This document shows positions 1-11,224 of a DNA stretch of 64,000 nucleotides, piece by piece. Each line of letters opens with the position of its first letter. Position 1 is the stretch's first letter. Where the stretch lies: the NCBI RefSeq assembly GCF_001411555.2, contig NC_049907.1, positions 31,757,734 through 31,821,733 of the forward strand, read 5' to 3'. A program made the position numbers and the translations under genes. Source of the stretch: Juglans regia. Its lineage: Eukaryota > Streptophyta > Magnoliopsida > Fagales > Juglandaceae. Below the pieces are notes generated by a model. It made no database searches and was not told the origin of the DNA. It was given only the letters and a program-made list of their open reading frames with translations.

Positions 1-546
1 GAATGTTGGTTGCCCTTAAAACTAGAAAATATTTCTCCAAAAACAACCTCTTCATCTCGTTCCATGTGACAATACTCTTGGAGGGTAGATAATAGAGTTA
101 ATCCTTACCTGAATCCTTCCAAGAAAACAGAAAGACTCTTAATTTAATTTGCTCTTCAGTCACCCTCGTGCGTTTCATACTCGTACATACCACATGAAGC
201 ACCTTTAAATGCTTGTGAGGATCTTCACCTTCAGGCCATGAAAAGTGGGCACGAGATGTATTTGTCCAGATTTTAATTCAAAAATAGTAGTAGCATCTAA
301 AGTAGGAAACGTTATGCATAAAGGTTGTTGATTCAAATTAGGGGCGGCAAGCTCTTTCAAAGTTCGATTTCCAGCCATGACTTCCTCCTCTTCTAAATCA
401 GAACTGCTAGCTAGGGAATCAAGAGTCAGATCGTTCTTTTCATAATTTCTCCAAGCTTCCGTTCTTAACCTGCGCAAAGTTCTCTCTATCTTTGGATAGC
501 ATTGAAAATCACCTTGATTAAAAAATCGAGTTAAAATCATAAACAA
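1..546 (-). pseudogene. gag: gag N-terminal part, Athila/Tat-like, frameshifted and cut by window edge
   Basis: Retrotransposon capsid-type protein that would assemble the particle. The family-typical start, MAGNRTLKELAAP, begins at position 378 on the minus strand. The frame is also open upstream to 546, but that extension is probably leader. The gag-typical stretch with PTFHGL follows, then the frame shifts near 205-215. The continuation (EDPHKHLK, then EEQIKLR and WNEMKRLFLEKYF) lies in another frame down to position 1 and contains at least one stop. It is non-functional, and the rest of gag and pol lie outside the window. Confidence 0.85.
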
Positions 547-702
547 TCAAGGGAATTCTAATAAACCATGAAAAACAAATCAGGAAAAGTCTAAAGTAAT
601 AATAATAATAAAAAAAACTATCGAAAACTAACGATTTTTTTTTTCAAAAATTTTAGTAACGAAATAAGGATAACAAGAAGCACAAAAATCAACTAGAAAA
701 CC

Positions 703-720
703 TCCCCAGCAACGGCGCCA
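703..720 (-). other. primer binding site, tRNA-Asp type
   Basis: On the minus strand the 18 bases TGGCGCCGTTGCTGGGGA match the complement of the 3' end of plant tRNA-Asp as I know it, with one mismatch (T where C is expected). It sits 8 bases inside the LTR end. This primer is characteristic of Athila/Tat-type gypsy elements. Confidence 0.9.
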
Positions 721-728
721 AAATTTGG

Positions 729-2105
729 TGTGCTGTCGCAGGCAACCAAAATTAAAACCTATACTCCTAAAAATACTTGTAGTAGTGCAAGGATTGGGGC
801 GAGGTTCGAGTATAACGAAAACAATTTTAAGAAGAACAATTAAGAAACAATTCAAATTAAAGTATCGAAATCAATCAAAGAACAAACCTTGGTCTAAGTC
901 AACGTCCACCATCAAAATTTTACAACTGATCATCGATGCGAATATATATTAATTCATACTTTGAATATTCACCGTTGGAATTATTTTCCTATCTCTCCTT
1001 AGTCGTAGTTAATTAAAAAATAAGTAATCTAATTAACCTTAACCATTAAACAACACAAGGCAAGCGCTAAAGGTTAATCTAGAAGCAACCTTAAGAATTA
1101 GAGAGATAGATGAAGCTAAACAATACAAGCACAAGCGGTTGCATTTAATTTCGTCAAGCATTCTTCCTAAGATCTAATAATTTCTGACGCAGCAAATCAT
1201 CAAATCTTAGTTGCTTCACAAATTAGAGGGATCAAACATTCACGGATTCAATGTCTAATCTAGCAGTAGATTGCAACGAATAATAAACTAGTAGGTCTCC
1301 TAGTAATTAAACTAGACAATTATGAAAATAGGCATAGAAAAACATTCGATACTCAAAGCATAAATTGAACACTAAAAACAAATCAGATCTCACAGTTTTA
1401 TTGATTCCGAGGTTTCCATTTCGTTCGACCAATTATGAAAGTTTAGCCACACAAAACCATCATGAAAACTGGAAGGAAAAGTTAGAGAAGAGAGAGAGAG
1501 ATGCCCTTGTATGATGATTTTTTCTCCCTCTTTTACACGTCCATGCCCCTTATTAGAATCCTACGAAATCTCCTAAAATATTCTAAACATTATCCTCAAA
1601 TAATCATATCCAAATCTGACTTAATTAAAGAAAATATTAAAAATAAAATAGAGTCCTAATATAACTAGGAAAGTGGTGTTTTCCAACTGTAACTTTCGTG
1701 CACCAAATCTCCAAAATATGTGCAATTAAATTGCATATTTGAATTGTAAGATAAGGCCTACGTTCTTAAACGTCAGCAGTGAAGGTGTGTCAACTTCAAG
1801 CCCGATTTCAACCTTTATGCAGCCAATATCTTTCAAAACTCAAAACCTAAAAGTTCTATATCTTTGTCTTGGCGTTCCATATCATCTTGAATAATCTCAA
1901 TCGAAGCTCGGCAAAGAGAGTTATGCCCAGATTATGAAGTAGTGTCGAAACTGTCCAGAACCGCTTAATTAACTTCGTTTTGCATTAAACGACTCTGTTT
2001 GCTTCCTAAATAAAAATATAAAAATAATGAGTACATTTAGGCACCAAATAAGTATAAAAGAATAAACATTAAGGGAGAAAAATATGACACTTTGCATTCT
2101 CATCA
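729..2105 (-). repeat. 5' LTR of Athila/Tat-like element
   Basis: About 1.38 kb. On the minus strand it starts TGATGAGAATGC at 2105 and ends ...GCACA at about 729, giving TG...CA ends, directly outside the primer binding site. The exact right end could be 2105 or 2109, because the flank repeats TCA. The sequence is AT-rich with no coding potential. Short ORFs inside it are chance. Confidence 0.75.
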
Positions 2106-2324
2106 ATCATGTTGTTACCCTCTTCCATAGCTTATCAAATGAATCAAAACTGGATCTTCATTTTTCAAGTCCATCATGAGTGTTGGAGTCTTTCTAGCTT
2201 CATCCCAAGTAGATTGTGTCAATCATTGCATTGCCTCCTTGATCTTCTTGGCTCTTCACCTTGCAATGACCCGTTTGAAACTTGCAAAGGATCTTTAAGA
2301 CTAGGTTCATCTTGGTGCCCATCA
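2106..2324 (-). repeat. 3' LTR fragment of gypsy copy 1
   Basis: Aligns with 6114-6332 over its whole length with scattered substitutions and ends (plus strand) at CCCATCA in both. It is cut at the left by the nested Athila/Tat-like insertion. On the minus strand it begins TGATGGGCACC directly after a polypurine tract, which defines it as the 3' LTR. Confidence 0.88.
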
Positions 2325-2338
2325 TTCTCCATTTCCTC
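2325..2338 (-). other. polypurine tract of gypsy copy 1
   Basis: Minus strand GAGGAAATGGAGAA, immediately followed by the TG of the 3' LTR. It would prime plus-strand DNA synthesis. It overlaps the end of the pol reading frame (SNPFEEMEND), so pol ran into the LTR. Confidence 0.8.
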
Positions 2339-2559
2339 AAAAGGATTCGACCTCGAATCTCTACCTGAATCAAAGGGAAAAATGTTAGTAACATTGAAAA
2401 TAGCATAAACATGATACTTACCTAAAAGATCCACTTTATATGCAAGCTACTCCTATCATCAACAAGCAAAAGCATCAAAGGTAAATGAGTAAGTGGATTA
2501 AAACCATAAACAATTTCAAATGGAAAATAAGAAATAGTAGTATGCAAGGTTTTATATGC

Positions 2560-2860
2560 ACACTCTAATAAGGGCAAATGATACTCCTGCAAACGTTTAT
2601 GTAACAATTCAATGAATAGCAAATGATATTCCCACAAACGTTCATGAAACACACCTAAAGCTTTCCTTACACCAAAATGACCACTCCAATTATATGCAAA
2701 CCCAATGAATGGCAAGTAATACTTCCACAAATGTTCATGCAACACGTTAATAAATGACAAATGATACTTCCACAAACGTTCATACAATACGTCAATGAAT
2801 GGCAAATGATACTCCCACAAACATTCATGCAACACATTGAAAGTCTTCTTTACACCAAAG
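2560..2860 (-). repeat. 45-bp degenerate tandem repeat within pol remnant
   Basis: Five or so units of 45 bp, translated on the minus strand as variants of VLHExLWEYHLPFI (15 residues), separated once by a FAYN...FGVRK piece. Unit starts on the plus strand resemble CAAATGATACTCCCACAAAC. The block occupies the place of the integrase catalytic core and keeps the frame open. It looks like expansion after a deletion rather than a functional domain. Confidence 0.75.
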
Positions 2861-3494
2861 TTACCCAACAAACCACCATGTCTATCACACACAAGCAACT
2901 TACGCATAACATTAGTAGGCACACAAAATCTGTTCTCTCTAAACAAGTACCAATCTAGTTTATAGAACTTACCAAACGATGTTTTCTCACTTGTTCCATA
3001 CACACTAGCAAAGTCATCATCATTAGCATGCAATTCCTTATCATATTCAAGTCTCAACAATTTTGCATCTAAAATGAAGACAAGGACATACCTTCCTGCT
3101 AAAGCATCAATCACAAAATTTTCTATACCTTGTGTGTAATTGAATACATGAGAAAAAGTCTCAATACAGTCCTCCCACTTAGCATGCATTCTACTCAACA
3201 ACTTACATTGTCCCTTTAAGTGTGTCAAAGACTCATGTTCTTCAAAGAAAGGTCGGGTAGGATTGTTGCACCTGGCACAAAATCAATGTAGTGCTCTATC
3301 TCCCTAATAGGTGGCAATCCACTAAACACACCGCTAGGAATCACTACCTCATATCCCTGCAAGAAAGAAACAACAATACTAGGCAAAGAATTGTTAAATT
3401 CGTTAGTATAAAAGCTTGCATTAGTATAAAAACTCACTTTTGTCTTTCTATTTCTCTCTACAATCTCTCTTTCTTTTTCCTCTTGTGGCTCCAC

Positions 3495-3725
3495 TCTTTT
3501 TTCTTAACTCTCAACCACCTCTCTATTTTCTTTTTCACTCTCTCTTTCTTTTGATGTTTCGACCTCATTCTCTTTTTGCCTCTCACTCTCTTTGTTTTTT
3601 TCACTCTTTTTTTTTCTTTCACTCTCCTCATTTTTTGAACTCTCAGCCTCACAATTGTTTTTCAACTCATTCTCTCTTTTTCTTAAGGTTTCAGCCTCAC
3701 CCAAATCTTTTCCCTTAGGTGGTTC
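3495..3725 (-). repeat. low-complexity K/E/S-rich coding tract of gypsy copy 1
   Basis: A polypyrimidine tract on the plus strand, read on the minus strand as Lys/Glu/Ser/Arg-rich protein (SERKKKSEK, ENEVETSKER). It lies between the gag/protease side and the RT side of pol. The same type of tract recurs at 28165-28560 in the related copy, so it is a family feature, a variable charged linker. Open frames in all phases here are a composition effect. Confidence 0.7.
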
Positions 3726-3763
3726 GATCTTCTCCTTTGTTATACAGCTTGATCATCTTTGTC

Positions 3764-4666
3764 TTACTTTGGTTTCCAAGGAGTACTAAAAACCGAAATA
3801 TACCTTGATATACCCTTTCCTTTTAGCCGCCTCTCCACCTTAATAGCCATGTGCGCCATATCCTCTACCTCCACATACTGTTGTATCTCAACTACATTGG
3901 CTATCTCCCTATTCAACCCACTTAAAAATCTTGTCATTATGGCCTCCCGATCCTCCACTACATTAGCCCGAATCATAGCCATCTCCATCTCCTTATGGTA
4001 ATCCTTTACACTCCTAGACCCCTGTGTAAGATTTTGTAGTTTTTGGTAGAGGTCTCTATAGCAGTGGCTAGGTACAAATCTCCGCCTCATGATAGCCTTC
4101 AACTCTCTCCATGTTTTTACAGGCCTCTCAAGATTCCTTCTCCTATTTGTCACTAATTGATCCCACCAAATAATCGCATAATCAGTGAACTCAATTACAA
4201 CCAACTTTACCTTCTTCTCCTCAAAGTAATTATGACAATTAAACACCAACTCTATTCTTTCCTCCCACTCTAAATAAACTTTAGGGTCAGTTCTACCTTG
4301 GAATGATGGTATTTTCATTCTGATGCTCTCAAGGTTTTTATCTAATCTATCTCGACCCCTTGGGCTTGCCCTAAGTCCTCTTCCACGCCTAACTCCTTTA
4401 TGTCTACCCAATCCAACTTCAGATGTTAGACCTTCCTATTCCTCACCATACTCTCCATTCTTCTACCCATTCTCAATACTAGGCTCACATCGCCTCCTAT
4501 CTCTCTCACCTTGTAGATTTCTAATCAATGTTTCTTGATTATCCATACTATCTCTCACTTCACCCAACACCAAGTTCAACAGCTCAAACTATTGTTGCAT
4601 GGCTTGCAACACAAAGGACGAGTTATCTACCATCCCCTTTGGTGATGAGTCACTCATATAAGACAT
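3764..4666 (-). pseudogene. gag: gag of gypsy chromovirus copy 1
   Basis: Capsid-type gag. The start is MSYMSDSSPKGM at 4666, the same start as in copy 2 (29260). An early stop breaks the N-terminal part (an ATGCAACAATAG context near 4590) and another lies near 4440. From 4411 the frame is open for 215 codons and holds the retrotransposon gag domain (KIPSFQGRTDPKVYLEWEE, IIWWDQLV, MRRRFVPSHCYRDLYQKLQ, GSRSVKDYHKEME). The frame ends at 3764, before any zinc knuckle can be seen. The family match is clear. Function is lost through stops and the missing nucleocapsid part. Confidence 0.88.
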
Positions 4667-5466
4667 CGTAATGTGCTGCACAAAAAGAATGTTAGTGGAA
4701 AACCTTACACACTCCTTTACGTGTTTACACTCGAATAATGACACTCCACTCGTGTTTCACTCTTAATTGGCTTTTTCCCGATAATAGTCTCACACTCTCT
4801 TACCTTTTACCTCAATAGTTTTTCCGCTCAAGTTCTTTAAGAACTAGTTGAACTAAATTAAGACAATACAACCATGTATTATTCCAACTAATAATATAGA
4901 TCCAAGAAACAAGAACAAGAAATAAGGAAGGAATAAAATGACACGAGACTCAAGGAATTTATACGAGGGATAGAGTAATTATAAAACAAGATACCAGCTA
5001 GAAAGATGTATTCAACCCCTTTGATGATAAAGCTTAATCAAAAAATGTATTTCCTCCTCTTTGTTGTAACTATGTAGCAACCTTTGAATATGCTACCTTT
5101 TATTTTCCTCTTTTTTTTTTTTCAATTTTTTTTTTCTTTTCTTTCCTCTTCTTTTCTCCAATTCAATCACAAACAACAATATTCAATTGTGAAAATCAAG
5201 CAATTGAATTCAAGCACACAAGAATTGACAATGAAGTAGAAGAGAAATAATTAAATGGCACTACAAGCAATTGATAAACTTAGAGATGCAAGAAACCCTA
5301 GAATTTTGAAACCCTAGGTGATGCAAATTTCAGCTAAACCAAAAACCCTAAGAATTTTAGCATCCTATAATTTTTTTTTTTTTGCAACCCTAGAACAATG
5401 AAGCCCTAGAATTAAATTTAAAGATACAAGAATTAAAACATAGAATCAAACCTGATTGGAAACATT
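4667..5466 (-). other. untranslated leader of gypsy copy 1
   Basis: About 800 bp between primer site and gag with no coding signal. It contains a T-rich tract at 5109-5160 and a repeated ACCCTAGAATT-like motif near 5290-5415. The first about 300 bp next to gag (4670-4990) align well with 29264-29560 of copy 2. Confidence 0.7.
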
Positions 5467-5479
5467 GCTTTGAATACCA
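5467..5479 (-). other. decayed tRNA-Met primer binding site
   Basis: The minus strand reads TGGTATTCAAAGC where TGGTATCAGAGC is expected for the initiator tRNA-Met primer. It lies 2 bases inside the LTR. Copy 2 has the better preserved TGATATCAGAGC at 30109-30120. Confidence 0.75.
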
Positions 5480-5481
5480 AA

Positions 5482-6332
5482 TGATATGAACCCGCGGGAA
5501 AAGAATCCCTTGAACCCACAATCAATTTGAAAACTCCCCAAGAAAGCCAAAATCAAGTCAATGAATGGAGAATCTAGACCAGATGAGAACTTGTTTCAAG
5601 AACCTAGATTATATTAAAATCTAGACTCGTTGAAGAACCCGTCTCAAGAACCCCGATTACAAAGGAGGAATGCCACAAAGGTTGTGATTTACCTTTGATA
5701 TGTTCAAAAGTTCAATCAAGAATAAGAGGAGATGAACTCAACTCACAATGAATAAATTCATCAAATTTCATAAAATTAATTCAAATGAGGCTACAAAGAG
5801 TATTTAAACCAAAACCTAAGTAAAACTCTAGCCAAAATAATGCCCCATCTTCCAAAAATACCCCTGAGTGAATACTGTCGCAGCTACAGTACGACGCTAC
5901 AGTAACTCGGCTATAGTACTTTTGAAACCCTAGTTTGCTACAGTACTTCTTGAAACCCTAGTTTAACAAAATAATAAATTTCTCAACATGCCCTTGACTA
6001 GGCCCCCCTTAAGTCCTTCTCATAATTAAACCCAATAATTCAAAACTAATAAAATAAGTCATTTAAATTAATTAAATAAATTGAAAAGCCTTCAAGGGCC
6101 CAAAGTCTTTAAGTCATGTTGTTGCCCACTTCCATAACTTATCAAATGAATTAAAACTAGATCTTCCTCCTTCAAGTCCATAATGAGTGTTGGAGTCTTT
6201 CTAGCTTCATCCTAAGTGGATTGTGTCAATCATTGTATTGCCTCCTTGATCTTCTTGGCTCTTGACCTTGTAATTGACTCATCTGAAACTTGCAAATGAT
6301 CTTTAAGACTAGGCCCATCTTAGTGCCCATCA
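5482..6332 (-). repeat. 5' LTR of gypsy copy 1
   Basis: 851 bp, plus-strand ends TGATATGAAC...CCCATCA. The inner end adjoins the primer site and matches the LTR start of copy 2 at 30123. The outer 219 bp match 2106-2324. There is no gene in it; short ORFs are chance. Confidence 0.87.
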
Positions 6333-6953
6333 CCATGATTCTCATCACCTTTGTTTTTCCCTTTTAATGTCAGAAATGCTAAAAGTAATAGAGTAGCAAA
6401 CATTGGAAAAGAGAAGAAACGGCAAAATACAATGTGACGACTAGATTGGTTTGGATTGGATTGTAAAAGGTGTTGTGTGGGCACGTCCTAAGCTGCACAT
6501 TAGTTGTGCGAAAGTTAATTTTGATGATAAATATCGTTTTTCATTCTTTTACTATCGACCCTTTTTCTATAATATCAAAAGGCTATCTTTTCATAATCTT
6601 AACCTTTTGATGATTGAATCTGTTTAAAAGAATTTAACAGCCATTTTGTTAATCTGGAAGACTTTAATTTGGTTATATAACTAATTGTATAAATTATTCC
6701 CAACTACTCATCATGGCTAGCTACCCTATTATAATTTTGTAATATTATATATATATATATATATCAGCAACTTCAACTACTAGAAAGTTCCCCAAGAAGG
6801 AAAAGAAAGAGATATTATAAATCACACATGATATATATGTAAAGAGTACTGATATACAGATCATAAAAAACTGCATGCATTATGGGTTCTTGAAGAAATA
6901 AAATACTACATGATGATCAGGATCTGTATATAATAGTGTATTACTCTAGATAG
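6333..6953. other. AT-rich spacer, no gene seen
   Basis: Flank of gypsy copy 1 up to the LINE. It holds a (TA)n microsatellite at about 6746-6764. I see no ORF, RNA gene or transposon end. The first five bases, CCATG, would be one copy of the gypsy target duplication; its partner is outside the window. Confidence 0.6.
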
Positions 6954-7166
6954 AAAAATGAGAACAGGAGCAATCTGGCCATAGAGGATGAGGTGTTTCA
7001 CTCAAATCAGGAAGAACATGGTAATTCACATAAGATGGCAAGTGACAACGGGTACGGATCAGACTCAGAATAGTTGTCTCCAGCATCATGTATGCAGAAA
7101 GTTACAACTTATAATCTAAGACATTCTAGACGGGTTGCTTCCTGTCCTGAGAAATTAAATTTATGA
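6954..7166 (+). pseudogene. LINE A ORF1 C-terminal tail
   Basis: About 70 codons in one frame (DEVFHSNQEEHGN ... SDNGYGSDSE, one TAG, then NLRHSRRVASCPEKLNL and TGA). The TGA at 7164-7166 overlaps the ORF2 start ATG at 7163-7165 as ATGA, a junction seen in LINEs. In copy B the two ORFs are 25 bases apart. The acidic then basic tail resembles the end of copy B ORF1. The assignment rests on position and composition, not on a domain. Confidence 0.6.
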
Positions 7167-10100
7167 TAGACAGAATCTTGGTGTGGAACGTGCATGGATT
7201 GGGCACGTCTAAAAGAAGATTAAAGAGCTTGGTAAGGAAGTATAAGCCTCTTGTTCTGGTAATTTCTGAACCTTTTATGGAAGAGGTGTGTATGGTTTAT
7301 TGGGCTGATTATCTTGGGTTTTCTTCTTATTGCGCTAACGAAGCCAGGGGCAGAAAACTTTCGATTTTTTGGAAGACAATTGAATTTGATATACGTGATA
7401 TGTCTGATCAACTTGTATTGGGTTGTTTCACAGTGAATAATTTTAAATCTTTATCACTTTTGTTTATGCAAAGTGTACTCATGGGGAAAGAAGAGAATTA
7501 TGGCATGACAGGGTGCAATGGTGGATGATGTACCTTGGATTGTGGTTGGCGATTTCAACTCTATCAAAGAGGATGATGGTGAGCAGTTAGGAGGACATCC
7601 AAGGCCTTTATCGGCAATGGCAGAGTTTAATTCTTGCATTCATAAATGTGGCCTAGTGGAGTTGAATTATAGTGGCTGTAAAATGTCGTGGTGCAATGGA
7701 CATAGGGGTACATCGCGGAGTTGGGCGTGCCTTGACAGAGCCCTTTCGAATACTGCATTGATCCGATGCTTGCCACAGGTTCTTATGGAGTACCTAAAAT
7801 GGAAATCCTCTGATCATTGTCCAATGTTGATAAATTTTGTTAGAGATATGACTGGATATGGCCCTTATCCATTCTGGTTTCAAGTTATGTGGTGCACACA
7901 TGAAAACTTTGATAAATGTGTGGAAGATGTGTGAAGTGGGGAGGTCCATGGGACGGGTCTGATTCGGTTAGCAGCCAAACTTAAGAGGTTTAAATCGGCT
8001 CTTAAAGTTTGGAACAAAGAAGTATTTGGTCGGGTGGACCATGCGATCAAGGTCTTAGAAGAGTGCATGGAATTTCTTGAATGTCAACTACAGGATGGAC
8101 ATGTCCCGGATGTGGAATGTGAGTATTTACGTTCTAAAGTTGAATTGGAGTTATGGGAGCATAGAGAAGAAATTCGGTTGGCACAGCAGGCAAAGAGGAA
8201 GTGGCTCAAAGAATGTGACCAGAATACGAGATTTTTTCATGATTTTGAGAATCAACGTAGGAAATCTTCGGCTATTAATAGAATGGTGTTACCGAATGTG
8301 GTGGTCTTGGAAACTCCGAAAATGGTTCACATGGAAGCACTTAATTATTTTCAGAACTTCCTTACAGAAGAGGGGCTGAATGTTATTCCATAATTGGGTG
8401 ACTTAGTATCCTTAGTGGTTAGTGATGAAGAGAATTTCGTTCTTACTAAAGAGCCATCTGAAGTGGAGGTCTGGAATGCTTTATGGTCCATTCCTAAGAA
8501 TGATAGTCCTGGGTCGGATGGATTTGGTTCTGCATTCTATAGACATTGTTGGGAGACGGTTAAAATGGACATTGTAGAAGCTGTGTGTGATTTTTTCGAA
8601 GGTACTCCTTTACCGAGACATTATTCTACTTCATATATGGTTCTAATAGCTAAAGTGCAGGATCCTAAAAGTTTTGACAAGTTTAGACCTATAAGCTTGT
8701 GCAGTGTTGCTTATAAAATATTTTCAAAGATTATTGTGAACCGAATGGCTAGGTTGATGCCACGTATGATCTATTGGGAGCAAGGTGTTTTTGTTCCAAG
8801 TAGAAGTATTTTTGAAAATATCACGCTAGCCCAAGAGATGATCCATTATATCAATCATAAATCTACTAAAGGAAATGTTATGTTAAAAATTGACATGGCA
8901 AAGGCTTATGATAGAGTGGACTAGTCTTTTTTATGCTTGGTGTTGAAGAGTTTTGGTTTGTCAGACCGATTCTGTACTTTGGTGTAGGCATGTGTGGAAT
9001 CCCCTTGGTTCTTGATCATGATGAATGGAACCTATAAAGGTTTTTTCAAGCCTACTCGGGGCTTGCGACAGGGACATCCCCTTTCTCCATATTTGTTTAT
9101 TATCATGCAGGAAATTCTTACTTGGCTATTGCAGAAAAATTTTGCTAATAGAAGAATTGGTGCCTTTTTTCATCCTAGAGGAACTCCATTGGTGTCACAT
9201 CTTCTTTATGCGGATGACCTCCTTATTTTCGCAAATGGGGAGAGGAGATCTATTAAGATGCTTTTGAGGACCTTGGAAAAATATGCACTTTGGTCTGGCC
9301 AATTAATTAATAAGGAGAAGTCTTTTTATGTCCAAAAGGATGAGCTATGCTAGGAAGTGTGGACTTCTCAGACTTACATGTTTTGTAGAGGGGTCATTTC
9401 CTAATACGTACTTGGGAGTTCCTATGGTGGTGGGTCGATTAAGAGCTAGAGATTTGGAGCCTTTAGTGAACAAAATTCAAAATAATGTGGCGGGATGGAA
9501 GTTAAAATCTGTCTCAGGGTGGGCTTCTCATGCTTATGAAACATGTATTATCTTCCATGGCCACACATCAATTGGCGATTTTGAATGTTCCAAAAGTAAT
9601 TTTATCCAAGAAAAACTCCTTCCTCTCTACTTTCTTTTGGGGAGAGTTTCATGGAAAGACCAAGAGAAAATGGATATCATGGTCGCATATCTGTAAACCA
9701 ACAAGTGAAGGAGGGCTTGGGATTTGCGACTTGTATGAAGTGTAGAAATCCATGCATATGAAGTTTGTGTGGAGGTTGTTATCTGTTGATAATCTCTGGT
9801 CACAATATTTTCGAGCAAAGTATGTGAAGGGCAGGAATTTTGGTATGGCTGTCTTGAGTAACAAGGGATCAAGGTTCTAGAAGTCTCTTATGCAGGCTTT
9901 TCCAGAGGTGTATGAGCATACAAAAGTAAGAGTAAGGGAAGGCAGCATCTCGTTTTGGCATGATAAGTGGCTGTCTTCAGGTCCACTTATTGTGCAGGTT
10001 CAGAATAATGAAAATCCTACACTAAAAGTGAGGGATTTATGGATGGGAAACGAGTGCGCAGAAGTTGCTCGTGTGTTTGATTGGAGAAAACAAGGCAATT

Positions 10101-11224
10101 GAAGTGTTGCAATCTGTTATGGTAGGTAAAGCAAGGTTTGATGTTTTTGAATGGGAGCCGTCTCGAGATGGTGTTTTTTCAGTGGCTTCAGCATGGGACT
10201 TGATAAGAGTTCGGAGAGATGATCTTCCTTGGAAGGAATTGATTTGGCATAAATAGCTTCCAAGACGACTAGCAGTTTGTATGTGGAAAGCTTGGTTATG
10301 ATGTTTACCAGTTGATACCCGTGTTATGTCCACTGGTATATCACTTGCATCTAGATGTAATTGCTGCGGAGAAGGGAATGTCAAGACAATGGATCACGTT
10401 TTATGTAATGGAGATATTGCTAAAGCCGTGTGGCTTAGAGCATCATTGGAATTGAGTGTTCATTGCATGGAGAGCTCAACATGGCGTGGCCGAGTTTCAG
10501 CATAGTTTAGGTGTGTGAAAAGATCTTGTCAAAGAGGCATTCCGGTGGGTTTAATTCCAGGCTTAATCACTTGGAAATTATAAGTGAGAAGATGTAAGGC
10601 TAGAATGGAATCAATGGATGAACTGATTGAAGCTATTTGGAGGGATGTGAAGTTTTGGTTAGACAAGATTTCTACCCAGTTAAACAAGTGCCGTAAGATC
10701 TCGTCAAGTGATATAAGTATTCTTTTAGCCATGGATTTTCTGATAAAACAAGTCAATGGCCGTAAGCTATCTGCAATATCATTGGCTAAGCCTATGTAGG
10801 GATGGGTAAAATTAAATGTAGATGGTAGTTGTAGGGAAAATCCAGGAACATGTGGAGGGGGTGGCATGATTAGAGATCATGTCAGCAATGTTATGGCTAC
10901 TTTCTCGGGATTTCTGGATTTCTGAACCAATAATAAAGCCGAGTTAAGGGCCTTATGTCGTGGTGTTGATGTGTGCAAAGAATTTGGGTTTTATAATGTG
11001 GAAATTGAGTGTGACTCGACATTAGTTGTTCATTGGTTATCTTCAAAAACATGCAATGTTTGGTACTTACGGGACTTCTGGGAGACAATATTAGAGAGCT
11101 AGGAAGGAATGAACTTTCAAATTTCGCATATTTTCCGTGAGGGAAATAGAGTAGCTGATTTGCTTGCTAAAGATGGAGAAGCTGAGGTTAATAAGATATA
11201 TGGTCAGATGAATAGGCTTCCTTA
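7163..11224 (+). pseudogene. LINE A ORF2: endonuclease, reverse transcriptase, RNase H
   Basis: The replicating enzyme of the LINE: nicks the target DNA, reverse transcribes in place, and degrades RNA. Start MIDRILVWNVHGLG at 7163. The endonuclease shows VGDFNS (about 7545) and SDHCP (about 7815). The RT shows FRPISLC (8685), KIDMAKAYDRVD (8890), GLRQGHPLSPYLF (9060) and YADD (9210). A WxHxLLP-like connector is blurred. RNase H shows NVDGSCRENPG (10818), NNKAEL (10930), ECDST (11010) and REGNRVADLLA (11140). Frame breaks near 7510 and stops at 7932, 8391, 8922 and several later ones make it dead. Same family as copy B, closely similar in sequence. Confidence 0.9.

Larger units (their letters stand above)
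1..2105 (-). mobile_element. Athila/Tat-like Ty3/gypsy retrotransposon, 5' part
   Basis: Reading on the minus strand, an LTR (729-2105) is followed by a primer binding site (703-720) and the gag N-terminus (546 down to 1), and the element leaves the window at position 1. The order LTR, PBS, gag fixes orientation and shows this is the 5' end. The right edge cuts a second gypsy element: sequence from about 2107 to 2324 matches 6114-6332, the end of that element's other LTR, so this copy landed inside an older LTR. The lineage call rests on the tRNA-Asp primer site and the gag sequence. Confidence 0.85.
2219..3494 (-). pseudogene. pol: pol remnant: RT start, RNase H end, integrase ends; core lost
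   Basis: Reading 3494 to 2219 on the minus strand: a segment with SGLPPIREIEHYIDFVPGA (3494-3225), the linker just before gypsy reverse transcriptase; then a jump into the RNase H end and integrase start (HAKWEDCIETF, QGIENFVIDALAGRY, HGGLLGNFGVKKT) at 3228-2850; then a 45-bp repeat block; then the integrase C-terminus (FEIVYGFNPLTHLP) and the tail SNPFEEM. RT, most of RNase H and the integrase catalytic core are absent. In intact relatives the HGG...FGV motif is followed by the CxxC half of the zinc finger, which is missing here. Several frames are used, so it is dead. Confidence 0.85.
2106..6332 (-). mobile_element. Ty3/gypsy chromovirus-type element, copy 1, pol partly deleted
   Basis: On the minus strand the order is 5' LTR (6332-5482), decayed tRNA-Met primer site, long leader, gag (4666-3764), protease/RT remnant, RNase H/integrase remnant, polypurine tract (2338-2325) and part of the 3' LTR (2324-2106). 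The last about 220 bp of both LTRs can be aligned by eye and end at the same CCCATCA. The 3' LTR is interrupted at 2106 by the Athila/Tat-like element, so its rest lies left of the window. Most of RT and the integrase core are missing. A relative with different deletions is at 28165-30522. Confidence 0.88.

Noticed and set aside
703..720. 3' end of a tRNA-Asp gene
   Set aside because: Only the 18-base primer complement is present; no tRNA body. It lies beside an LTR and gag.
3440..3720. Coiled-coil K/E-rich protein or signal-peptide-like Phe/Leu-rich protein
   Set aside because: A pyrimidine tract within gypsy pol. It translates to charged protein on one strand and hydrophobic protein on the other.
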